Origin: Halieaceae bacterium
Lineage (GTDB): Bacteria; Pseudomonadota; Gammaproteobacteria; Pseudomonadales; Halieaceae
DNA length: 42,386 nt
Reading direction: 5' to 3'
Assembly: GCA_011524755.1 (NCBI GenBank)
Contig: WTJR01000115.1
Coordinates: forward strand, 1 to 42,386
Position numbers and translations under genes: made by a program. This document shows, piece by piece, positions 34,383 to 42,150 of this stretch. Numbering within the stretch: the stretch's first letter is position 1; every line of letters starts with the position of its first letter. The notes under the pieces were generated by a model. The model was not told the origin of the DNA, ran no database searches, and was given only the letters and a program-made list of their open reading frames with translations.

Positions 34383-34847
34383 CTATTGATACAGCCGAAT
34401 CCCGTAGGCGCGCCTCAACTCGTCTAGTGGCGTATTCATCATGTCCTCGGTGACGTCTGAATGCGGCCACTTGGCCGACATACTTCGGACGCGACGAAGC
34501 CAGATCCAGAAAAACAATGGTAGGTAATACGTCAGCAAAAGCGTATAGGCTTTCAGCCGTCCACCCATTAGCTGAACGCCTTCCTCGTTAAGCATCTGCA
34601 CGTCTGGATCCATTGCATAGGCCTTTATCTCGTCTCGATTGATGGTCGTGCCAAAGAGAATCCATGGCTTCAAAAGAATCTCTCCCTGAAGCGACGTATC
34701 GCATCCAAACAGGACATGAGTGAGATCGTGATCTACGAACATCTTACCTTTGCGTTGCGATACCACAGCCACTTCTGGCGCGTGCCGATACAACTCCTCA
34801 AGGCCATCGCGCAGGGTTAAACGACAATCTTGTTGCATGAACTGCAT
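34383..34847 (-). CDS. Small Coq4-like protein with HDxxH-x11-E motif
   Basis: Protein of 154 residues. Residues 40-56 read HDLTHVLFGCDTSLQGE, which fits HDxxH-x11-E, the metal-ligand motif of the COQ4 family of ubiquinone synthesis, exactly. A hydrophobic stretch near residues 103-117 (TLLLTYYLPLFFWIW) suggests membrane association. The protein is shorter than eukaryotic Coq4, so the call rests on the motif and the HVLFG context. A role in quinone metabolism is possible (coq7 is elsewhere in the window) but unproven. A second ATG at 34838 is an alternative start. Confidence 0.55.
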   Translation of the reverse strand: MQFMQQDCRLTLRDGLEELYRHAPEVAVVSQRKGKMFVDHDLTHVLFGCDTSLQGEILLKPWILFGTTINRDEIKAYAMDPDVQMLNEEGVQLMGGRLKAYTLLLTYYLPLFFWIWLRRVRSMSAKWPHSDVTEDMMNTPLDELRRAYGIRLYQ

Positions 34848-34900
34848 ACCGCCCCCCGTCTTTTTTCTTTCAGCCTAGCGCGTTTGATTGCGCACTGCAC

Positions 34901-34945
34901 CCTCGCAAAGCCCTCACCCCAGAAGGCCTGAATCCTCGCAAAGCC
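34901..34945. repeat. Pair of 12-bp direct repeats upstream of cytochrome c4
   Basis: CCTCGCAAAGCC occurs at 34901-34912 and 34934-34945, 33 bases apart, about three helical turns. They lie in the 293-base divergent region between the Coq4-like gene and cytochrome c4. Same-face spacing is typical of tandem regulator sites, but the regulator is unknown. The remaining sequence of this intergenic region has no other gene that I can support. Confidence 0.4.
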
Positions 34946-35055
34946 TGTACCGTGAAAAAGGAAGGTGAGATTGAGACTACACGCAGCGGCAGAAACACGA
35001 CTGACTTAGTAGTGGCAGTCCTCGGATCAATTTAGTCTCGAGGCGCGTTTTCGAT

Positions 35056-35106
35056 GAAGAGCTTTTTATAAAGAGCGCTTTTTCTATCAAGAGCACCGTT
35101 TATACT
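35056..35106 (+). promoter_or_regulatory. Probable promoter of cytochrome c4, with AAGAGC repeats
   Basis: TATACT at 35101-35106 is a good -10 element 34 bases before the c4 ATG, but no good -35 stands at 16-18 bases. Upstream, AAGAGC occurs three times (about 35057, 35071 and 35089), the first two followed by T5 runs. The weak -35 plus repeats suggests an activator-dependent promoter; this is inference. Confidence 0.4.
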
Positions 35107-35140
35107 TAAAGACTGAATCCAAGGTACAAGAAGCTGGCAC

Positions 35141-35758
35141 ATGAAATTAAGCCAAAAGCTCGCCGCACTGCTCCTAGCTATCAGCGCGTTATCTGCGACT
35201 TCGTTAGCTGATGACGCATACCAGACGCATTGTGCCTCGTGCCATGGCGCATCAGGCGCCGGCAACCCGTCATTAGGGGCGCCGAACTTGACGCTTTTTT
35301 CTAATGCGTACCTAGAGCGTCAGTTGCGGGGCTTCCAGGAGGGATGGCGAGATACAACCGACCCCTACACTCAGTCGATGAGCGCAGCAGTCGGTGCCTT
35401 GGATGCTGGTGTCGTTGCTGAGGCATTACTCGCGATTGATCAGCTTCCTGATTCACGAGAAATTTCGGTGGCCAAAGCCGCAGCAGGCGACACGGATCGC
35501 GGCGCGGACTTGTACACTGCCTACTGTGGTGCCTGTCATGGAACAAATGCAGGTGGTAATGACGCATTGGGTGCACCCAGTTTATTGGGGCTCGATGCCG
35601 ACTACTTGGCACGTCAGTACCGTCATTTTAGTGAGGGCCGGCGTGGCTTCCATGCCGATGATCGCTATGGGAAGCAAATGAACCGGCTATCGCGCTCGCT
35701 CAAAGACCCATCCCTCATCGATGATGTCAGTGCTTATGTGGCGCAGCTGTCTCAGTAA
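35141..35758 (+). CDS. Di-haem cytochrome c4-type protein
   Basis: Periplasmic electron carrier of 205 residues. Signal peptide at residues 1-23 (MKLSQKLAALLLAISALSATSLA), then two similar cytochrome c domains with haem sites CASCH (residue 31) and CGACH (residue 129). Each is followed by a repeat of the YLERQLRGFQEG / YLARQYRHFSEG type and a methionine-bearing segment (MSAAV, MNRLS), the c4 pattern. It could donate electrons to a terminal oxidase or to the peroxidase encoded next. Its 3' end overlaps the peroxidase open frame by 38 bases. Confidence 0.9.
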   Translation: MKLSQKLAALLLAISALSATSLADDAYQTHCASCHGASGAGNPSLGAPNLTLFSNAYLERQLRGFQEGWRDTTDPYTQSMSAAVGALDAGVVAEALLAIDQLPDSREISVAKAAAGDTDRGADLYTAYCGACHGTNAGGNDALGAPSLLGLDADYLARQYRHFSEGRRGFHADDRYGKQMNRLSRSLKDPSLIDDVSAYVAQLSQ

Positions 35759-36956
35759 ACTTTCGCTGCTTAGCCCGAGAGCGAGAGCCCTCGGGCTCTG
35801 CACTTTTTTTCTTTGGCTACCGCAGTCACTAACGGCAGACGAACACCGCCATTCATTTGAGCTAGCCACTGCGTGCCCCGCCGGTTTCAAACTTACCGAG
35901 GAGCGTCGTTGCGAGCTCAATAGCTTGTACGATAATTATCGTTCGCCACACGATAGTGGTGTGGGCGGTCCTCGAGCGGGCCTACCCAAGATTCGCGATG
36001 GTTTTTCACCACAGGTCATTGATCTCGGCCGTTATCTCTTCTTCGACCCCCTGCTTTCGGCAGATAACAGCATTGCCTGCTCGAGCTGCCATGACCCCGA
36101 TTATGGCTTCGCCGACGGACTTGGACGGGCGAGGGGAATTAACAAGGCCGTGCTCGACCGCTCTGCGCCCAGTTTGTGGAACATTGGCTTTTTCGACACG
36201 CTGCTTTGGGATGGCAGTAAATCCTCGCTCGAGGAGCAATTGATTGGTCCACTCTATGCTGACAATGAAATGGGGAATCGACCCGACCAGCTGATTGCTG
36301 ACCTGCGATCTAATGCAATCTACCAAGACCTATTCACGGTCGCTTTTGGGCCGGGCGAGATACAACTCGATCAGGTGTACACGGCCATAACCGCATTTGA
36401 ATCGTCGCTCGTCTCGCTCAACAGCCGATACGATTTTTACGCGCACGGCCTTCAAACTGCGCTGTCACCCAGCGAACTCGAAGGGCTCAACGTGTTCCGT
36501 TCATTCGTTTCTCGCTGCGGTGAATGCCATACACCACCGCTGTTTAGTAATCAGGAGATTGCCATCATCGGCGTGCCTGAACCTGAGGGGCGGCCCTTTG
36601 ATCCGGGTGCTGGAGCAACCTCTGGCATTCCCAGTCAGCGCGGAGGGTTTAGGGTTCCGAGCTTACGCAACATCGCAAAAACAGCACCCTATATGCACCA
36701 AGGCAACTTCGAATCACTCAGGGATACCGTTGCGTTCTATAACGGTGGGAGAGGCCATGCAGTCCCTGAGGACGAGAATTTACTGATTCACTGGCACATT
36801 TGGGACCCTGACTTGCGCGAGGAAGAACTCGACAGACTCGTCGATTTCCTCCACGCTCTGACGGATGAGGGCTTTATGCCCGAAATACCTAAGCGCCTGC
36901 CCTCTGGGTTAACTCCGGGCCGCGCAATGAACAGGAATAACCTGACATCGAGGTAA
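35721..36956 (+). CDS. Di-haem cytochrome c peroxidase / MauG-family protein
   Basis: Periplasmic protein of up to 411 residues with haem motifs CSSCH (about residue 120) and CGECH (about residue 266) and the family stretch FRVPSLRNIAKTAPYMHQGNF near the C-terminus. The signal sequence has an Arg/Lys-rich start and core LGLCTFFLWLPQSLTA. The start is uncertain among ATGs 35721, 35724 and 35736, none with a clear ribosome binding site; all lie inside the c4 end, so coupling to c4 translation is likely. Members either reduce hydrogen peroxide or, like MauG, oxidise a partner protein; motifs here do not separate the two. The next gene follows after five bases. Confidence 0.88.
   Translation: MMSVLMWRSCLSKLSLLSPRARALGLCTFFLWLPQSLTADEHRHSFELATACPAGFKLTEERRCELNSLYDNYRSPHDSGVGGPRAGLPKIRDGFSPQVIDLGRYLFFDPLLSADNSIACSSCHDPDYGFADGLGRARGINKAVLDRSAPSLWNIGFFDTLLWDGSKSSLEEQLIGPLYADNEMGNRPDQLIADLRSNAIYQDLFTVAFGPGEIQLDQVYTAITAFESSLVSLNSRYDFYAHGLQTALSPSELEGLNVFRSFVSRCGECHTPPLFSNQEIAIIGVPEPEGRPFDPGAGATSGIPSQRGGFRVPSLRNIAKTAPYMHQGNFESLRDTVAFYNGGRGHAVPEDENLLIHWHIWDPDLREEELDRLVDFLHALTDEGFMPEIPKRLPSGLTPGRAMNRNNLTSR
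35784..35810 (+). terminator. Intrinsic terminator-like hairpin inside the peroxidase signal-peptide codons
   Basis: AGAGCC (35784-35789), loop CTCG, GGCTCT (35794-35799), then GCAC and seven T residues (35804-35810). The structure starts 26 bases after the cytochrome c4 stop and lies within the coding sequence for the peroxidase signal peptide. It would end most c4 transcripts and leave a smaller amount of read-through into the peroxidase and later genes. Confidence 0.6.
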
Positions 36957-36961
36957 GAATA

Positions 36962-38422
36962 ATGATTAGAAAGACCATTTTGAGGGGGCTATGTTTAAGA
37001 GGGCTGTGGCTTTACTGCATCGCTTTTAGCAGTCTGGCAATCGGTGCGATTCACGAAGTAAAAGACGGCGAATCCATACAGGCGGCCGTGGCCAAGGCAA
37101 AGGCCGGTGACACAATCAAAGTTTTCCCAGGTACGTACCACGAGACTATCTATGTCGATAAAGATGACATCTCGCTCATCGGCATCGTTGAAAACGGCGA
37201 ATGGCCTCACCTCGATGGCGAAAAAATATTGAACGACGCCATTTTGTATTCAGGGAATGGTTTCAGTGTCGAGTGGTTCAAGATCACGAAGTACAAGGGC
37301 AATGCCATCATGGGGCAGTCGGGTAACAACTTCTCGATTCGCAATAACTGGGTCATTGATACCGGTCTGTATGGCATCTTTCCAGAATTCGGTCACAACG
37401 GGCTCATCGAAAACAATATTCTGAGCGGGATCGAGGATGCTGCCATCTACGTCGGCATGTCTGATTACATCGACGTTCGAAATAATCAGGTATTCGATAA
37501 CGTTGCGGGCATCGAAGTAGAAAACAGCCGGCATGTGTTGGTTGAAGGCAACGTGGCACGAAACAACACTGGCGGTATCTTGGTGTTCATTACGCCGGGG
37601 CTGCCCATCAAGTCGTCTTACGACGCCATTGTCCGACGCAACTTCGTCACCAATAACAATACACCCAACTTCGCCATCCCCGGTTCGCTGGTGGCAGGTA
37701 TCCCATCGGGAACGGGTATTCTGGTGATGTCTGGCGATAAAGTCGTTATCGAAGACAACATCATCACCGGCAATAACACAGGCGGGATTATCGTAACCAG
37801 CGGTGACTTCGTAACAGAGGTAGCCAGCGACAAGGATTCAGACCCCCACTCCGATCAGGTCGAAATACGCAACAACGTCATGTTCGATAACGGGAATGAC
37901 CCTGATGGTGAAATGAAACTGCTGATGCTGAGCAAGTTCAGCACCAAAGGCCCGGACATCCTGGCGTATCAAAGCGCCACCGAGAAGGAGCGTGGAAGTT
38001 GTATCTCCAGGCGCGAGGCCTACCGATCGTACGGGCTTGAGGAATGGGCAGACTGCGATGCGCCAACTGTGCGAGCAGCCGATGCGGTTGCCTCTGCCTC
38101 TGATATTGGTACCACACGACAGCTCACCACAAAAATGCTGGAGGCACCGGCCGATCCTAGAATCATCACCGCGGATGCCGGCGGCGCCGAAGTGGTCTAC
38201 AACGGGATTTGCGCCGGCTGCCATGCCTACAACGTACGACTGATCGGACCACCCGCCCTTGTGATTCAAGCGCAGTACGGTGACGACGCTCAGGCGATCG
38301 CTGACTATGTAGCTGAGCCTGTAAGGCGACGGCCCGACTTCCCGAGCATGCCACCTCAAGGGCATATTTCGGAAGAGATGAGGCTACTGGTGGCCGAGTA
38401 CATGCTAGGGCTAGACGGGTGA
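36962..38422 (+). CDS. Right-handed beta-helix protein fused to a C-terminal cytochrome c domain
   Basis: Secreted protein of 486 residues. After an N-terminal signal segment (to about residue 29) comes a NosD-like start (VKDGESIQAAVAKAKAGDTIKV) and many parallel beta-helix turns rich in the pattern I-x-x-N-x-I/V, for example IRNNWVIDTGLYG, IENNILSG, VRNNQVFDN, VEGNVARNNTGG and IEDNIITGNNTGG, up to about residue 310. The C-terminal 70 residues form a mono-haem cytochrome c with CAGCH at 417-421 and a likely axial methionine in FPSMPPQGH. The beta-helix part resembles family TIGR03805, of unknown function. GAGG precedes the ATG. The stop overlaps the GTG of the next gene by four bases, so the two are translated together. 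Confidence 0.87.
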   Translation: MIRKTILRGLCLRGLWLYCIAFSSLAIGAIHEVKDGESIQAAVAKAKAGDTIKVFPGTYHETIYVDKDDISLIGIVENGEWPHLDGEKILNDAILYSGNGFSVEWFKITKYKGNAIMGQSGNNFSIRNNWVIDTGLYGIFPEFGHNGLIENNILSGIEDAAIYVGMSDYIDVRNNQVFDNVAGIEVENSRHVLVEGNVARNNTGGILVFITPGLPIKSSYDAIVRRNFVTNNNTPNFAIPGSLVAGIPSGTGILVMSGDKVVIEDNIITGNNTGGIIVTSGDFVTEVASDKDSDPHSDQVEIRNNVMFDNGNDPDGEMKLLMLSKFSTKGPDILAYQSATEKERGSCISRREAYRSYGLEEWADCDAPTVRAADAVASASDIGTTRQLTTKMLEAPADPRIITADAGGAEVVYNGICAGCHAYNVRLIGPPALVIQAQYGDDAQAIADYVAEPVRRRPDFPSMPPQGHISEEMRLLVAEYMLGLDG

Positions 38423-39618
38423 ATTTAATCGCGGTGCAAGACGAGGCACCGCACCGAAAACTCTGCACCGATTGTGGTGTCAGTCGAACGGATGATCCCG
38501 GTCGCTGCGGATACGCCTGCCAATTTATCAATCCCGACTACCCTCGATTAGAGCAGAGGACCCATGGCCGTCTGCGTGGAACCGAGGGTGACATTGAGCC
38601 CTTTTTTGGTGTCATCGAGGAGATGCATCAAGCAGCATTAAAACCTGCGCGCCAGGGTGCGCAGTGGACTGGTATAACAACACGTCTTGGAGAGGAGCTG
38701 CTGGCCTCGGGTGAGGTCACGGCAGTGCTTTGCGTTGGCCCCGACCCAGAAGACAAATGGCGCCCCGTACCCCGACTCATTACTGCTACGGAGGACATGG
38801 CGACATGCAGAGGCATGCGGATGGGCTATGCACCGCTGTTGGAACTGCTGGAACCAGCGATTGCAGCGGGTCACAAACGGCTCGCGGTGATTGGCATACC
38901 CTGCCAGATTTACGCGCTTCGAGCCCTTGAACCGGAGCTAGCCCTCGAGCACTTGGTGGTCATTGGTACACCCTGCTCCGATAACACCACGACAGAGAAT
39001 TTTCACGAATTCCTCTCGCTGCTCGATGATGATCCCGAGCAGATTAACTACCTCGAATTTATGCCGGACTTTCACGTGGAACTCCGCTATGAAACCGGCT
39101 CAAAGCGACGCATACCGTTCCTGCAACTTCCTATCGCCGACTTGCGCGATGACTTTTTCCCCTTAACCTGTCGTACCTGTGTCGATTACGTGAATACGTT
39201 GTCAGACATTACTGTGGGCTATATGGGCGGACGTGGCGAGCAGTGGCTGCTCGTTCGAAATCAGCGCGGCAAGGCAGTGCTGGAGCATATCCAGTCAGAG
39301 TTGTCCCTGACCTCACCGACATCATCTGGAAAACGGTACTCGGCCGTCAAAGGCTTCATAGAGAATACGCGCAGAGCGACAGGCGGCTTGCCTCTGCGAA
39401 AGATGCCACAGTGGCTTCGGCCCATTGTGGGGAAAATCATGCCGCTCACCGGCCCGAAGGGTCTTGAGTTCGCGAGGACCCGACTTGAGATGAAGGCCGC
39501 GGAATCGATCCTACATTTGCGACGTGCAGCACCGAAGCGCTTGCGCACCATGATCCCTGAGCACGTTTGGAAACTTGCCGAGCCCTACGGCATCACCGCT
39601 CAAGAAGACGAACGCTGA
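38419..39618 (+). CDS. BciB-like flavo-iron-sulfur reductase (FrhB superfamily)
   Basis: Cytoplasmic protein of 399 residues in the F420 hydrogenase beta-subunit superfamily. It most resembles the branch of BciB, ferredoxin-dependent divinyl-chlorophyllide 8-vinyl reductase: shared landmarks include GAQWTGI, VLCVGPDPEDKWRPVP, IPCQIYALRALE, GTPCSDNTT, EFMPDFHVEL, CRTCVDYVNTLSDITVGYMG and GPKGLEFAR. N-terminal cysteines at residues 16, 19, 30 and 34 could hold an Fe-S cluster. No other photosynthesis gene is in the window, so it may act on bacteriochlorophyll precursors encoded elsewhere or on another substrate. GTG start, overlapping the beta-helix gene stop. It is unlikely to use F420, a cofactor not expected here. 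Confidence 0.72.
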   Translation: MNLIAVQDEAPHRKLCTDCGVSRTDDPGRCGYACQFINPDYPRLEQRTHGRLRGTEGDIEPFFGVIEEMHQAALKPARQGAQWTGITTRLGEELLASGEVTAVLCVGPDPEDKWRPVPRLITATEDMATCRGMRMGYAPLLELLEPAIAAGHKRLAVIGIPCQIYALRALEPELALEHLVVIGTPCSDNTTTENFHEFLSLLDDDPEQINYLEFMPDFHVELRYETGSKRRIPFLQLPIADLRDDFFPLTCRTCVDYVNTLSDITVGYMGGRGEQWLLVRNQRGKAVLEHIQSELSLTSPTSSGKRYSAVKGFIENTRRATGGLPLRKMPQWLRPIVGKIMPLTGPKGLEFARTRLEMKAAESILHLRRAAPKRLRTMIPEHVWKLAEPYGITAQEDER

Positions 39619-39672
39619 TCCATCCCTCCCACGACCCTGTAAAAACAGCTCCTACCTGTTAAGGAGTCCATC

Positions 39673-40233
39673 GTGGAAGGACACACAGTTGCCTACTCTC
39701 AGAGCACCATTATCGAACTGATGGTGCCCAGCTACGCCAACTTTGGCGGCAAGGTACATGGTGGCACGCTGATGTCCTTAATGGACAAAGTAGCTTACGT
39801 CTGTGCCAGTAAGCATGCGGGCAACTATTGCGTGACCGTATCGGTGGATAACGTGGAATTCCTCCAGCCCGTCGAGGTTGGGGAGGTCATCAAACTCATG
39901 GGATCCGTCAACTATGTAGGTCGCAAGTCACTCGTAGTAGGTATCAAAGTAGTGGCGGAAAATCTACAAGCAGGAATCAGTAAGCACACTAACACCTGCT
40001 ACTTCACCATGGTTGCCAAAAGCGCCGATGGCAATACGGCCGAGGTGCCACCCCTGATTCTGAAATCTCACGATGACGTACGGCGGTTCTTAAGTGCATT
40101 GCAACGCAAGCGCCTCCGGATGCAGGACAACGAGTTTATGGACAAATACCGGCAAGACTTCGTTTATGATACGGCGTCGGCGGAGCTGTTACATGACCAG
40201 CGCTGCCATGTACTGCTTGATGCAGAAAAATAA
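39673..40233 (+). CDS. Acyl-CoA thioesterase, hotdog fold (YciA-like)
   Basis: Predicted hydrolase of acyl-CoA, 186 residues. The hotdog core shows NFGGKVHGGTLMSLMDKVAYVCASKHAG followed by VTVSVDNVEFLQPVEVGEVI, the layout of the YciA/ACOT group. A charged C-terminal extension of about 45 residues follows the fold. It starts with GTG at 39673, preceded by AAGGAG 8 bases upstream, a strong site. It follows the BciB-like gene by 54 bases and precedes the OYE gene by 19. Substrate not predictable. Confidence 0.85.
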   Translation: MEGHTVAYSQSTIIELMVPSYANFGGKVHGGTLMSLMDKVAYVCASKHAGNYCVTVSVDNVEFLQPVEVGEVIKLMGSVNYVGRKSLVVGIKVVAENLQAGISKHTNTCYFTMVAKSADGNTAEVPPLILKSHDDVRRFLSALQRKRLRMQDNEFMDKYRQDFVYDTASAELLHDQRCHVLLDAEK

Positions 40234-40252
40234 ATAAACTCGGAGTAAGCCA

Positions 40253-41536
40253 ATGCTTAGTCAGCCCCTGACACTGCCCTGCGGCGCGGTGGTACCTAAT
40301 CGTATGTGCAAAGCTGCCATGACGGAGGGTCTAGCGCATCCCGATGGGACAGCATCAGCAGAACTAGAGCGGCTCTACGGTATTTGGAGTGATGGCGGCT
40401 CCGGCATCCTGCTCTCCGGCAATATTCAGGTCGATGGTGATCACCTCGAACGACCAGGGAATGTGATTGTCGACAGCGCACTATCCGATAATGCATTCGC
40501 GGCACTGCAGAGAATGGCAGCCGCTGGCACACGTAACGGCAATCATTTGTGGGCTCAAATAAGCCATGCCGGCAGGCAAACACAGAAAATCGTCAATCCA
40601 GCACCTAAGGCCCCCTCTGCTGTTCGATTGCGTTTGCCGCAGAGTCAGTTTGGAGAGCCAGTTGCGCTGACCGCGGAAGAGATCGAATCGATTGTTGAGC
40701 GCTTCGTAAATTGCGCGGTTACCTGCAAAGAAGCGGGCTTTACCGGGGTGCAGTTTCACTCCGCACACGGCTACCTGCTCTCTCAGTTCTTGAGCCCGCT
40801 AACGAATCAACGTGAGGATGAGTGGGGAGGTACATTGGAAAATCGCGCTCGAGCCCTCATTGCCATCGTGACTAAAGCGCGCGAGGCTCTCGGGGCCGAC
40901 TTCCCCATTTCTGTGAAACTTAATAGCGCAGACTTCCAGAAAGGTGGTTTTGATTTTGATGACTCCTTAACGGTGGCCAAGTGGCTAGCGGATGCGGGCG
41001 TTGATCTACTGGAAATTTCCGGTGGCACCTACGAGCAGCCACGATTGCTCAATCTGGATGGTGTCGAGCCTATCGAAGAGCAGTCACTTGCCAGAAGCAC
41101 ACTGGCACGAGAGGCCTATTTTGTTGATTTTGCGAAGGCCATGCGTGAAGAGCTCTCCATACCCATCATGGTGACAGGTGGTCTTCGTCGCAGAGAAGTC
41201 ATGAATCACGTGTTAGAGACAGGCGGTGCCGACATGATTGGCTTGGGCCGCCCTCTGTGTGTTGATGCGGACGGCCCGAACCGATTGTTGAACGGAGAAG
41301 ACGAGCTCGCTCGCTACGAAGACAATCTCTCCTTACTTCCCAGCTGGCTCATGTGGCTGACGAGGTTCAATGCAGTACGGACCATCAATTCGTTTGCGAC
41401 GCAGTTTTGGTTCTACGAGCAGATAGCCAATATCGGTCGAACGGGCGCTACCGACCCAAAGCTCACTGTTTTCTCCGCAACGATGGCGCAGCAAAAAGCC
41501 GCTTCAGCCTGGATGACAGCTAGACAGGGTGGATAG
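40253..41536 (+). CDS. NADH:flavin oxidoreductase, Old Yellow Enzyme family
   Basis: FMN-dependent oxidoreductase of 427 residues that typically reduces activated C=C bonds with NAD(P)H. Motifs: PNRMCKAAMTEGLA, QISHAGRQ, the substrate-binding FHSAHGYLLSQFLSPLTNQREDEWGG, VKLNSADF and VTGGLRRR with the FMN-phosphate segment GLGRPLC. It is a barrel-only enzyme; there is no second Fe-S/FAD domain as in 2,4-dienoyl-CoA reductase. CGGAG before the ATG. With the thioesterase upstream, a role in unsaturated acyl or terpenoid metabolism is possible; not decided by sequence. Confidence 0.88.
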   Translation: MLSQPLTLPCGAVVPNRMCKAAMTEGLAHPDGTASAELERLYGIWSDGGSGILLSGNIQVDGDHLERPGNVIVDSALSDNAFAALQRMAAAGTRNGNHLWAQISHAGRQTQKIVNPAPKAPSAVRLRLPQSQFGEPVALTAEEIESIVERFVNCAVTCKEAGFTGVQFHSAHGYLLSQFLSPLTNQREDEWGGTLENRARALIAIVTKAREALGADFPISVKLNSADFQKGGFDFDDSLTVAKWLADAGVDLLEISGGTYEQPRLLNLDGVEPIEEQSLARSTLAREAYFVDFAKAMREELSIPIMVTGGLRRREVMNHVLETGGADMIGLGRPLCVDADGPNRLLNGEDELARYEDNLSLLPSWLMWLTRFNAVRTINSFATQFWFYEQIANIGRTGATDPKLTVFSATMAQQKAASAWMTARQGG

Positions 41537-41593
41537 GAAAGTTCGAAAGAGAGAACAGCTGCTCTTATTAGAGGTGAGGCCGGGGTAAACGCT

Positions 41594-41983
41594 TTAGCGC
41601 GCAGCGTTCAGCTCAGCCTCTGTGGGCCATGAATCCTCTTCGCCGACCTTAATCAATCGGTCGTTCAGAAAGAAGAACCAGGTAACGACCCGCTCGGTAC
41701 CGGTAAAGTCGTTACGCCGCTCCGCTCCAGTTGCCGCAAAAGAGTAGTACGCGTAGGCCACCTCATAGGCGACCAATGTTCCGAAGTCGCCTTTAATAGC
41801 TCCTCGCGAAATACGCTGCGGAAATAGGCTTTGAAACTCATCAAATGACATGCCGAGCGTCAATTGCTTTATCTGTCGCTCGTACACCTCGCGCTCAAGG
41901 TCAAACTCGTTGACCGCACACGATGACACGAGGCCCAAGCTGACGATGACGAATACAAAAAGACCTTTTCCGAACCGTTTCAT
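41594..41983 (-). CDS. Small predicted lipoprotein of unknown function
   Basis: Protein of 129 residues with a lipoprotein signal: positive start MKRFGKG, hydrophobic core and lipobox LVSSC with the lipidated cysteine at residue 22. The mature part includes LTLGMSFDEFQSLFPQ, a pattern reminiscent of small outer-membrane-assembly-type (SmpA/BamE-like) domains where a helix leads into a two-strand unit, and ends in VVTWFFFLNDRLIKVGEE. That resemblance is weak and I do not assign function. AGGTAATA precedes the ATG. It opposes the OYE gene and is divergent from the tRNA gene. Confidence 0.7.
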   Translation of the reverse strand: MKRFGKGLFVFVIVSLGLVSSCAVNEFDLEREVYERQIKQLTLGMSFDEFQSLFPQRISRGAIKGDFGTLVAYEVAYAYYSFAATGAERRNDFTGTERVVTWFFFLNDRLIKVGEEDSWPTEAELNAAR

Positions 41984-42058
41984 TATTACCTGCTTATAGG
42001 TTGCTTAAAGACACTGCGGCGAACGCTATCATTATGTGACATCGATACGAAAGGGAAA

Positions 42059-42086
42059 TTGAGAGAAAGTGGAATGCAAGTAAAGT
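42059..42086 (+). promoter_or_regulatory. Possible tRNA promoter
   Basis: TTGAGA (42059-42064), 16 bases, TAAAGT (42081-42086) is a moderate sigma70 match 65 bases before the tRNA. A second -10-like TACACT (42117-42122) followed by a GC-rich discriminator (CGCCGCCCGC), typical of stable-RNA promoters, has no good -35. One or both could drive the tRNA. Confidence 0.35.
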
Positions 42087-42129
42087 CCGTCCACACTCTT
42101 TCAGTTTTCGCCGTGGTACACTCGCCGCC

Positions 42130-42149
42130 CGCAAATCGCTTGCGTTTTT
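42130..42149 (+). other. Hairpin plus T5 immediately before the tRNA
   Basis: CGCAA (42130-42134) and TTGCG (42140-42144) form a 5-bp stem with loop ATCGC, followed by TTTTT just one base before the mature tRNA 5' end. It looks like a short terminator but more likely belongs to the precursor leader near the RNase P cut. Confidence 0.4.
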
Positions 42150-42150
42150 A

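Noticed and set aside
38419..39618. Annotation as an F420-reducing hydrogenase beta subunit.
   Set aside because: The superfamily name is broad; conserved stretches point to the BciB branch, and no other hydrogenase or F420 gene is in the window.
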